A DNA stretch of 31,271 nt from Haplosporangium gracile (Eukaryota; Mortierellomycota; Mortierellomycetes; Mortierellales; Mortierellaceae): assembly GCA_015499985.1 (NCBI GenBank), contig JAAAUF010000484.1:1-31271 (forward strand), read 5' to 3'. Below are positions 1-7,989 of the stretch, piece after piece. Under the pieces are notes generated by a model that did not search any database, had not been told where the DNA came from, and worked only from the letters and a program-made list of their open reading frames with translations. Within the stretch, counting starts at the first letter, position 1. Each line of letters starts with the position of its first letter. The position numbers and the translations under genes were made by a program.

Positions 1-819
1 AGCATAACTTCTGGGGAGACGGGCTGAGAGCTTAAATTCCCCTGATTTAGGACACGACGAAAATATTCTTAAATTGTTGTAGGAGCTATACTATGTGTCA
101 CGTGAGCAGACAGAGGTGGTATTTTTAAGTCACGTGACAAAGTCTAATATTAGGGCTCTTTCGCTTCTTGGTTCCTGACTGACGGTTTTCGTTTAATGTG
201 GTATGAGTGGCTTTACGGTACTCCATGGCCATAAAATAAACCTCTTCCGGTCCGGTCCCCCCTCTTGTCACAAATCTCTTTTCTGGCTCTCTTAGTCCAC
301 TTTGTCGAGTTCGTTCATAGTTTTTCTTTTAAGCAAGGGTCATACAAAAGCATAGAAAATAATGCCTTCCGTAGAAAGCACGAAAGTAAGAGATCAAAAC
401 GCCTTCTCATCCATTGAGCCCGCTTCAAATTTTTTTTTTTTGGTTTTTGCACGTTTGGCCGTCAATAACAGAAAATGCGCCCATATTTCCTCGTTAGCAT
501 GCGTCGTAAATAATATCATTGCTCATGCCATAAGATCGGAGGAAGAAGGGCCCACGCTTCTTTCTTTCTATTTTTCTTCTGCTCCCACGCTCTGGACTCG
601 ACTTTGACGCAAACAATTGTGAATAGTGGCAATCACTTACCTAACCTCGCAACGCTATGTCGTCGCTGCTTTCTTTCTCTTTTTTCTATCTGGCCACTTG
701 ATAAACACCAGGACTCGCGACTTCTCTTTTTTCTTTTCTCTTCTTTTTTTTTTAATCATCCCTTACAAACCCCACACTTCCTTCCTCAATTACAACTCAT
801 CCGCTCCTAAAGCAACATC
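1..819. other. Upstream region of the C2-domain gene
   Basis: No gene is supported here. The stretch holds two TCACGTGA palindromes (98-105, 130-137), an AT-rich TATA-like segment near 228-238, and long pyrimidine tracts between about 660 and 780 just before the ATG at 820. An ATG at 362 opens an 81-codon frame, but it crosses a T-run and has no recognisable domain. It also meets a GTAAGA donor-like site eight codons in, so it could be the edge of an unannotated 5' exon. I see no convincing partner exon. Confidence 0.4.
98..137. promoter_or_regulatory. Pair of TCACGTGA palindromes (E-box type)
   Basis: Two copies of the 8-bp palindrome TCACGTGA lie at 98-105 and 130-137, exactly 32 bp apart, about three helical turns. 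The second extends to GTCACGTGAC. CACGTG cores are known binding sites of fungal bHLH factors of the Cbf1/Pho4 class. The identical core, equal flanks and helical spacing suggest a paired site on one face of the DNA. They may serve the gene at 820 or an unseen gene beyond the left edge. Function is inferred. Confidence 0.4.
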
Positions 820-1353
820 ATGACCGCCAAACTCCAGATCACCATCCACAAAGCCCAGGGCCTTGAGGATGTCGAACGCTTCGGCAAAAACGACCCCTAC
901 GCCCGCATTGCCCTCGACGCCGCCGTCGATGCCGACTTTCAGAGGACCAAGACCATCCCCAACGCCGGCAAGAACGTGTCCTGGGAGGAGACCTTGACCA
1001 TCGCGAACTTCAACCCTCAGACCCAGCACACGCTCTATGTCGAGGTTCTCGACAGGGAGCGCCATGAAGACGACCTCATTGCCTTCACCGGCATCCCTCT
1101 CCAACAGGTTCTCTCCGCCCCCGACCAAGCCTTCCGTGGCCGCTTTGACCTCTTTAAGCACATCGGCAGCAAGAAGGGCGAGATAACCTTGTCGATTGTT
1201 GTCATCCCCGCGGGCAAGACCGAAGTCCCACTTCCTGGTAACGAGAAGCATGGTCAGGCTCAGTTCTACTCGGCCCACCACGAGCGTCTTAAGGCCGTGT
1301 TCCCCAAGCAGTATGTCCCCGATGGCGAGCTCCTCGAATACATCAACAGGTAG
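820..1353 (+). CDS. C2-domain protein, single domain, 177 aa
   Basis: This is a one-exon gene for a small soluble protein that is nearly all one C2 domain, a beta-sandwich that typically binds membranes, often with Ca2+. The first strand and loop are clear (KLQITIHKAQGLEDVERF, then GKNDPY with Asp25), and the second acidic loop reads VEVLDRERHEDD with Asp78 and Asp84/85. One usual loop-3 Asp is Glu80, so Ca2+ binding may be weak or altered. After the domain (to about residue 128) comes a short polar tail ending LLEYINR. There is no signal peptide or membrane segment. The ATG at 820 starts the domain directly and follows a pyrimidine-rich leader and an A/C-rich context, typical for fungi. The stop codon lies in AACAGGTAG, which resembles a splice donor, so a longer spliced tail cannot be excluded. 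The family is sure; the specific role is unknown. Confidence 0.88.
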   Translation: MTAKLQITIHKAQGLEDVERFGKNDPYARIALDAAVDADFQRTKTIPNAGKNVSWEETLTIANFNPQTQHTLYVEVLDRERHEDDLIAFTGIPLQQVLSAPDQAFRGRFDLFKHIGSKKGEITLSIVVIPAGKTEVPLPGNEKHGQAQFYSAHHERLKAVFPKQYVPDGELLEYINR

Positions 1354-2138
1354 CCCGCCCACGTCCGCGAAGTCTAAGAGCCCCGTCTCCCTGCATATTC
1401 CCACGCTTTGCCATCATCCAAAAAGCAACAACAAAGAAAAAGAGAGTTGTGGTCTATGGTGTCCTTGTTTTCTTTCTCACTTGGAGGTTGGGATGGGATG
1501 GAGGATGTATTCTTTTCTCACCCTCTTCCTTTTGACTTTGATTACTCACTTTTGTATTTAAATAAACACCATTGAGAATAAAATTCATGTAAACGTATCT
1601 TTTTTTCTTGGATGCCTGAGAATATCATTCGATTCACCTTCCTCATGTTATAGAGAGAGCAAGAAAAAAAACGGAAACAAGGAAGAGAAGAGGACATGAA
1701 GATAATGCAACATTGGATAACAAGCTAGCTCCAAAAAAAAAAAAAAGCATAGGACAAAGGAACAGGACAACGGAGACAGTTATGCACGCGCGCACAAGTA
1801 CCAAAAAAAAGGAAAGGAAAAAAATAGAAGGACGGACCATGAACCATGAATCTTACGAAATCAGATGTCCTTCAGGAGTGTGGTACTGAGCGGAGGGTGG
1901 TCCATGCCATCAGAGCGTATGAATGGAGCTGGTAGCGGTGCACTTGGAAAAAAAAACACGGCTTCGAAACTTCGAGACTGGATAGACTCGTACTGTTGCC
2001 AAAGTCACCACTGGTCGTCAGCACATTCAGGATGACATTACTTATCGCTCCCAGAGAGTGAGAAAGAAGAAGGGATTAACGAGCATATTGGGCATTGTTC
2101 CTAGATTTTGTTCTTGTTCTGGTAGTGCATATCATGTA
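1354..2138. other. 3' flank of the C2 gene, no gene seen
   Basis: This holds the 3' untranslated region of the C2 gene, then A-rich sequence with several poly(A) runs (for example around 1665 and 1733-1746). The hydrophobic open frame on the minus strand at 1643-1840 is only the complement of A-rich sequence. Nothing else is supported. Confidence 0.5.
1561..1582 (+). terminator. Tandem AATAAA polyadenylation signals of the C2 gene
   Basis: AATAAA occurs at 1561-1566 and again at 1577-1582, about 210 nt downstream of the stop codon, followed by a T-rich element at about 1600-1610. This is the usual arrangement of a polyadenylation signal with a downstream U-rich element. Confidence 0.5.
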
Positions 2139-2169
2139 CAGCGCCAGGCAAAAAAGTATTGCTTATTTT
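2139..2169 (+). repeat. Left terminal inverted repeat
   Basis: It starts CAGCGCCAGGCAAAAAAG and runs on with TATTGCTTATTTT. It matches the reverse complement of the right end (TAGCGCCCACGCAAAAAG, then AATTTGCCTATTT) with a few substitutions and single-base gaps. Confidence 0.8.
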
Positions 2170-2915
2170 TTTTGCAAATGCTATACACTTGGTATGGGTA
2201 GACCATTTTTTTCTTCTTGGTTCGAAATCCTCTCCATCTTCCCTATCCATGACCCTCTCTATTGGACTCCAAGGCTGAACACCCCCCGGCTTCGATGGGC
2301 AGGTCCCTTGGTGTGAGCCGACAGACAGTGAGTAATGTCATCAGACGATTCCAAGAGAGAAAGATGACAATGTGTCGAAAAAGAGTCCAGGTCGACCACG
2401 CAAGTTGGACACCAGAGCTGTCCCATCGGGTCGTCTCCATTTCTGGAAGGTAACGTTGCTCCACTCTACCGAGATCACCCACACTCTTGCCCTCGATGTC
2501 TCAAGAAGCACCATTCGGAGAACACTTCACAGAGAGGGTATCTTGTTTTGTATTGCCATAGTCAAACCAAATCTTACCAACAAACATAGACGCCCCATAC
2601 CGCCGCCGTCTCAAGAGCCTGGTGAGAGGAGCATGGAGCCGAGAAGTTGAACTGGCCCGCCTGCTCCCCTGATCTTAACCCCATTAATGTGTAGGCACTA
2701 GCCGTTCAGCACCAACGTATCAGGCCCCGAAATGCTGAAGAGATGATGGCTGCTTTAAATGACGGGTGGGAGAATGTTAGGGAGGAGTTCCTCATATGTT
2801 TGTTCGAGAGCCTTGCAGAGAGGATCCAAGCCGTTATTAATGAACATGGTGGTCATACGAAGTGGTAGACCTCAAAATAAAAAAATTGCTTTTTTTTAAA
2901 AAAAAATAAAATACA

Positions 2916-2945
2916 AATAGGCAAATTCTTTTTGCGTGGGCGCTA
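2916..2945 (-). repeat. Right terminal inverted repeat
   Basis: The reverse complement begins TAGCGCCCACGCAAAAAG and pairs with the left repeat. The adjoining TA at 2946-2947 completes the target duplication. Confidence 0.8.
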
Positions 2946-3419
2946 TATATTACGCCTTGTTTTTGCAGAGACCAACCATGTCCACTAAAAATTATACGGT
3001 GTTCCAAGGTTCATCTCCTTGTCCTCCTCATTTCTGCTGTTCTCAGCTCTCGGCTCAAGCAATCGCTTCACTTCACAAGTACATCTTCGCCTCGCGCCAG
3101 TCTGGCTGGTGATGGCCTGATTTTTGATAAATACCTTCCTTCGTTGCACCCCTCCGTTTTTTTATTTGTTCTCTCTTTAACTACACAGCCATCTTATCAC
3201 AGGTTTACACAGCTTTCAAGAAGTGTATTTCTTGAAGGGGCAGATGATGGAAATAGAGGATTTGGAGTGAATCCGGAACCATCGACCGTGGTTCAGTGAG
3301 ATTACGCAGAGTTTGTATTTTTGGATGATGAAAAGAATAAGGTCCTGGATGAAGCCTGTCGGGACTTTGGATGCAGGCTCAGACCGTAAAAAAGAAAAAA
3401 CGCGTGCTCTTGTTACAAA
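2946..3419. other. Flank between transposon and F-box relic, no gene seen
   Basis: Mixed sequence with a pyrimidine-rich patch at about 3150-3185. The lower part probably contains further decayed sequence of the minus-strand F-box relic, but no stretch is clear enough to align by eye. Confidence 0.3.
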
Positions 3420-4831
3420 CCTAATTTATCAAGTTCAAGTCGTTCAAAAAATGCTTTCCGGTGGGACTTCTTTAAGCTTTATCAATCCACAAATTCGCGC
3501 CTCAACCTTCCCCTTCACCTCCTTAATCACCTCCACATCATTCTTATCTACGGTTGCTCGAAAAACAACCCTCTGGGCCATGAAAAAACTCAACCTCGAA
3601 CAAACCTAAGGCTCATTCACCCCCGAAAAATCTACCATGAGTACATTCGTTTTGAAAGTCTTCAGATTCGGACAAGACGCCAGGCTTGTCTGTGTCCGTG
3701 GCGCTTGGGTAAATCTACACATCTCCCAATAAAGAACTCGTAGCGTCATGAAATGATGGTCCAACACGGCCATTGATGCGGAACTGAACGCCGTACCGAT
3801 TACGATGAGGGTTGTGAGACGGAAGGACCATTGAAGGATAGTGGATAAGTTTGTGTCGGTGGCGTCGTCTCCGCTCAGTTAGAGCGATTCTAAGTTCTGT
3901 CAGGTGTAATCTTCTCGACGAGCAGCGGCGTCTTGAGGTGAAAGCTGGCGGTGTGGTGGGATGTAAGGGTAGGCTACTACAGTGGAGCGACTTGATGTTG
4001 TGGTAGTACCGGATCAGCGACAGGTCGTCCAGTCCAGTCATGTGAGGATCCCCACCCTCCTCTTACTATTCCTGCTCCTGTACTCACAAGAGACGTCTTG
4101 CTTCCATTGTCGCCGTCGCCGTCACCATTGCCTAGCGAAGAAGCAGCTTGCAAGAGCACATCGGTATTTTGGTCCAAGGCAGCATCCTGGGGCACAACCA
4201 AAATCTTGGACGAGCTAGCCGTAAACCTCTCCAACACCAAACACTCCGTATTCGCGCATGCCCTCCAAAACGTATTGCCCACCATCTCCTCCTCTAACAT
4301 CGACGGATGTGCCAACTTCAACTCCTTCAACCCTCGCTTTCCTTCTCCTGTCATCAACCCCACAATCGTCCTCCAAAAACATCTTTCCTCACCAGCCACA
4401 AGTTCCAGAACTTCACCACTCTCAAATTTCCAGTTTCACTGACGCTCTTGATAATCCGATCCAATGCCCTCTGCCCCCGATTCTTATCCGCCGCCGTATG
4501 CAACAACCTGAGCCCTCTCCACCACGATAATGCAAAGATACTAATTCGTGCAGTCGGCAAGCGTGTCGAGGTGGTCTAGGTTTGTAGGAAATGCGATAGT
4601 AAGATGATGGGCGTGGACAGCGTTGTTTTCTGAAGGCGCGGAGGGAGGGGAGTCGTTGGCGTTGGCTCTTGAGTTCGAGAGTGAGGGCGGCGTTGTAGAG
4701 GGGTGGGAGAAGAAGGTGTGGAAGAACTTGTTAACGCGGGTCATGGAATTGAGCGAGTTTCTGTCTAGGACACGGCCGATGATCATTAGGAGTTCAGTGA
4801 TGTCCCAGATCTGGTATGGTTCATCTGATGG
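3420..4831 (-). pseudogene. F-box/LRR-like gene relic
   Basis: Read on the minus strand, this starts with an F-box-like helix pair (IWDITELLMIIGRVLDRNSL, then NSMTRVNKFFHTFF) at about 4819-4720. It continues as LRR-like text in scattered frames: LTIAFPTNLDHLDTLADCTN (to 4541), RALDRIIKSVSETGNLRVVK (frame 4560-4354), LKELKLAHPSMLEE and CANTECLVLERF (frame 4399-3977), SCPNLKTFKTNVLMVDFSG near 3650, then FFMAQRVVFRATVDK near 3560. At least three frame changes and in-frame stops (TAG at 3606-3608 and the stop at 4541) disrupt it, and no in-frame ATG precedes the F-box. The order of parts matches the neighbouring intact F-box genes, so this is a decayed tandem relative. The downstream end is uncertain. 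Confidence 0.72.
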
Positions 4832-5053
4832 ATGAAGAGATGGGGGAAGAAGGAACGAAAGGGCGCGAAAAAAGGGACAGCCAAAGAAGAAAATACGTTG
4901 AAGGCGGTGTATGGGGTGTATGGATGTTAAATGAAAAAATGAAAAAGAGAGGAGGCACAAGCATGTATTGTTGTCTATATGAAATAGTATCCATGTGTCC
5001 CCTCGACGCAATGCTACAATTACAAAAAGAGCACGTTGAATTTGTTCCTAGTT

Positions 5054-7282
5054 CTAGTTCATCTCGTGCCAACGGCCTGCCTCGCAGCTAAACTCGGTCT
5101 CGGGGCGGATCTTGGCAATCATCGCCGGCAAGTGCTCTTCCAACTTCAATGGCTGCTCCTTGTGAACCATCACCAGCTGCAGTCCCAGAAACTCGAGCTT
5201 GGGCCAACAAATGCTTTCATCTTCCTGGTCAAGTGGGCCTCGTCGTTGTCCCTGCCGTTTTTCTTCCTTGAGCGTTCGCCTGTTATGACTGCCCAATCGC
5301 CTGATGCCGCGACTGCTGCCAGACTTGCACCTCTTGATCGACTCTTGCTCTCTCTCCCACGCTTCAATGTCCGCCATTGTTCCCACAGCCTTCATATCCT
5401 CAATCGTCAAGGGTTTTCCCGTATCGTTTCCTCCCGAGCTCCCCCCTCCTCCTCCTCGCTCTGTATCCGATCGACTTTCGGCGCTGGACGAGGACGATGT
5501 CGAAACCGCGCTGAAGGTGCGGACTGCCATGCCTGGACGAGACTTGCCATGGAGGTCGTATTGTTGAAAATATTGACGATCCTCGCTTCCGCCTCGCTTG
5601 GGAGATCTGGAGCCGGTAGCCAATCCCAAAACCCACTGCTCCATACTCTTCTTCTTTGGTATACGCGCCATCCACTCAAGGTCCTTCTTGGAAAACTTTG
5701 TCCATGTGTCGGTCCAGACCATCAACCGCTCCAGCTTGCGCAATCTCGTCAACAGACACAGCCCGCCCCCCAGATTCAGATTCAGTTGGTGCCGTCGGAT
5801 GGACAATTCCTGCAAGTCTGGACAGACTCTGACCAAGTATCCAAACATGATTCTTGCGTTTTCCTCGCTGGCATGGTCGGTGTCCATCGAATCGATCTGG
5901 ATCCGAAGTGTCTTCAGACCCCGGCAGGCCCAAATTCGCTTTCGTGTCCGAAACAGATCCATGGGCGCTTTGCCGAGTCTGCATTGTCTTGGATGGTATG
6001 ACCCCGAGAGGGGATCGACGGGGCCCTCGAGGTCAAAGTACTCGGCGTAGTAGGGGATCATAGGCGCCATCAAATGTTGTAGCCAGGGGGAGGAACACAA
6101 AATGTCGTGGAGCGTATGGCTGACATATCGGGATAATAAAAGTCCGTTGCCCAAGCAAATCTCAAGCGTCGTGATGGTGTTGACATGGATAACCTGCGTC
6201 CTGAAGAGCTGCAGATGGGTCTCGGGGCGGATGTCGTTGCTAAGGATACTAATCACTCGTCGAAATACCGGTCTCTGCTGGATCCTGGCCTTTACCGCCG
6301 TGATCGACTCTTTTGCCGGCTGAGGGTCAAACGTTTCCATGTAAGCAATCGATTCCTCCCGACTCATCGACTGGCCTTCGAACGACAGGTGGAACCACGA
6401 CATGAACGGACACGCCAATGAGACCAAAGTAAAAAGACTTGATCGGTCAAAAGGCTCTACTTGTGAGGACGCCTGTCCGAGTTCCACCAACCGCAGGGTT
6501 ACCAGCTGAGGACACCGAGCAACGATTGACTCGAGCGTGGGTTGGTCGATGGACATCCATTTGATGGTGAGGTTGACAAGCTTCGAGTCGACGGCATTGA
6601 TGCCGTCCTGGAGCAATGGGGTTTTCCAAGCCGGGGTGGTGTCAAGCTCTACGGCGTGAGATTGCTGAGCCTTGGCTCCCTCGATATGCAACTTCTTCAG
6701 GTGAGGGGCGACGGCCAAGATGACACCGACATGAACAACCTGCTGGACCATCCGTTCAATGCGCAAGTGGGTGAGAGTAGTGATCCTGGGAAGAATGGTG
6801 TAGATCCTCGACTCGAAAAAATTGCCGCCATTGAGCTCGAGCTTCCATATTCGCAGCTGTCCCTTGTTCTTGAGGGTATCGATCTTTTCGGCGAGTTCTC
6901 CCCACGCGAACTGGGTATTCTTAAGCTGCCAGGTCTGTTCAAAGAGGATGCGGAGGATGGTGACATGGTGGAGGCGGTTGAGAATGAATCCGTGCTTGTA
7001 TCCGTTGGTGATCCTGTCCTTCCAGAGTGTCGAAACCTGGACAAAGGGACGGGAGATGGCGAGCCATTGCTTACAGACAAAGCGGGTAGAGTGGCGGATG
7101 GTGTGTTCGCTGAGGTAGGAGAAGATAATGTAGAGGATTTCGGGTAGTTGCATTGGCAAGGCCACAGCAGTAGTCGTGGTGGTTCCTGGTTTCGTTGTCG
7201 TCGTGTGAGTAGTCGTGTGTGTTGTGGAAGAAGAGGCAAACTTTTTGCGGGCAGAAGCCGAGAATGAGAACATGTATGTCAT
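5054..7282 (-). CDS. F-box/leucine-rich-repeat-like protein, 742 aa
   Basis: A one-exon gene. After a Ser/Thr-rich leader (residues 8-40) comes an F-box at about 42-82 (MQLPEILYIIFSYLSEHTIR, then FVCKQWLAISRPF). Degenerate leucine-rich repeats follow to about 540, with motifs such as LTHLRIERM, CPQLVTLRLVELG and CPDLQELSIRRHQLNL. A low-complexity Ser/Gly/Arg insert lies at about 555-680, and a last repeat-like block (WPKLEFLGLQLVMVHKE) near the C-terminus. F-box proteins bind Skp1 and present targets, through the repeats, to SCF ubiquitin ligases; the target here is unknown. The ATG at 7282 is the first in frame; a second lies three codons on. The gene is closely related to the relic at about 12460-14058 (shared CLLTRLRKLERL-type block and the PYYAEYF/NYWTEF region). 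Its upstream flank carries a GGAA/TATG microsatellite. Confidence 0.87.
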   Translation of the reverse strand: MTYMFSFSASARKKFASSSTTHTTTHTTTTKPGTTTTTAVALPMQLPEILYIIFSYLSEHTIRHSTRFVCKQWLAISRPFVQVSTLWKDRITNGYKHGFILNRLHHVTILRILFEQTWQLKNTQFAWGELAEKIDTLKNKGQLRIWKLELNGGNFFESRIYTILPRITTLTHLRIERMVQQVVHVGVILAVAPHLKKLHIEGAKAQQSHAVELDTTPAWKTPLLQDGINAVDSKLVNLTIKWMSIDQPTLESIVARCPQLVTLRLVELGQASSQVEPFDRSSLFTLVSLACPFMSWFHLSFEGQSMSREESIAYMETFDPQPAKESITAVKARIQQRPVFRRVISILSNDIRPETHLQLFRTQVIHVNTITTLEICLGNGLLLSRYVSHTLHDILCSSPWLQHLMAPMIPYYAEYFDLEGPVDPLSGSYHPRQCRLGKAPMDLFRTRKRIWACRGLKTLRIQIDSMDTDHASEENARIMFGYLVRVCPDLQELSIRRHQLNLNLGGGLCLLTRLRKLERLMVWTDTWTKFSKKDLEWMARIPKKKSMEQWVLGLATGSRSPKRGGSEDRQYFQQYDLHGKSRPGMAVRTFSAVSTSSSSSAESRSDTERGGGGGSSGGNDTGKPLTIEDMKAVGTMADIEAWEREQESIKRCKSGSSRGIRRLGSHNRRTLKEEKRQGQRRGPLDQEDESICWPKLEFLGLQLVMVHKEQPLKLEEHLPAMIAKIRPETEFSCEAGRWHEMN

Positions 7283-7989
7283 TTGAATGATGGAGAAGGA
7301 AGGAAGGAAGAAGGAGGAAGAGGGAGGGAGGAGGGAGGAATGAGAGTGTCTGATGGGTGCAGACAGTGAATGGAAGGAAGGAAGGAAGGAAGGAAGGAAG
7401 GAAGGAAGGAAGGAAAGGGGAGTATGTATGTATGTATGTATGTATGTATGTATGTATGTAGATATGTATGCACGAATGAATGTAAGAGGAGAAGGAAGAG
7501 AAGGAAGAGAAGAGGAGAGAAAAAGGGTAAGACGAGAGTCTAGTCTCGCAAGCGACTCTCTCGGTATCTTGATTATTGCAAGACAGGCACGCTCACCTCA
7601 CACACCCCTCGCTCACTCACACCCACCCCCTGCCCACCATCTCAGCCTTTTCTTGATGTCCCACTTTTTTGTGTTCTCCTTTCCCCCCCTCCTCTTCCGC
7701 TCCCACACTTTTTTATCCATCGCCACTAATCCACTTTCGCCTCCTTCTTTTTCTATTGTCGAATTCTTTTTTGGTGGCTCACAATTAAAAAAATCGCTCT
7801 TGTGATTCCAAAAGAGAAAAAGGAAGGTCGACTCGACATTGTGGCGGAGCGCATCGTCCTTTTCTCTCTTCTCACCCTTTGGACCAAAACTTCATTTTTC
7901 CCACTCCCTCTTCCTTCCTTCACACCGCCACATCGCCACCAGTCACTCGCGATCTGTTTGTATTGAAGAAAACAAGGGGAAAGAGAGAC
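7283..7989. other. Intergenic region with microsatellites and pyrimidine tracts
   Basis: This is the promoter and 5' leader side of the 742-residue F-box gene and the 3' flank of the next one. It contains GA-rich tracts (7290-7340, 7485-7525), the tetranucleotide repeats at 7372-7458, and C/T-rich sequence at 7590-7780. No gene is supported; the open frames here are translations of repeats. Confidence 0.5.
7372..7458. repeat. Adjacent (GGAA)11 and (TATG)9 microsatellites
   Basis: Eleven uninterrupted GGAA units occupy 7372-7415, and nine TATG units occupy 7423-7458, separated by seven bases. They lie 90-180 bp upstream of the ATG at 7282, so they probably sit in the 5' leader or core promoter of the F-box gene. 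Length variation between strains is likely. Confidence 0.9.

Larger units (their letters stand above)
2139..2945 (+). mobile_element. Deleted Tc1/mariner DNA transposon, inactive
   Basis: The element is about 807 bp, bounded by imperfect terminal inverted repeats and flanked by TA on both sides (2137-2138 and 2946-2947), the target duplication of Tc1/mariner elements. Inside are broken pieces of a Tc1 transposase: the helix-turn-helix (MGRSLGVSRQTVSNVIRRF) in the frame from 2262, then GRPRKLDTR and a second helical region (VSRSTIRRTLHREGI) in the frame from 2372, then the C-terminal SPDLNPI block and a tail ending GGHTKW in a third frame (2647-2868). Two frameshifts and a TAG at 2692-2694, where the family has Trp after SPDLNPIENV, break it. 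The central DDE catalytic core, some 130 codons, is missing. Full elements are about 1.3-1.8 kb, so this copy cannot encode transposase; its ends might still be used in trans. Confidence 0.85.

Noticed and set aside
790..1404. Minus-strand open frame of 204 codons
   Set aside because: Exactly antisense to the C2-domain gene; the C2 motifs on the plus strand decide the case.
1643..1840. Hydrophobic minus-strand frame resembling a small membrane protein
   Set aside because: It is the translation of T-runs (complement of A-rich 3' flank), with no homology-like pattern.
2218..2230. B-box-like GGTTCGAAATCC
   Set aside because: It has an extra base relative to GGTTCRANTCC, no A-box upstream, and lies inside the Tc1/mariner remnant.
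5036..6001. Long plus-strand open frame (321 codons)
   Set aside because: It is antisense to the well-supported F-box gene at 5054-7282, has no domain, and its composition is that of a shadow frame.
7279..7473. Minus-strand frame of Tyr/His/Thr and Pro/Ser repeats
   Set aside because: Pure translation of the GGAA and TATG microsatellites.
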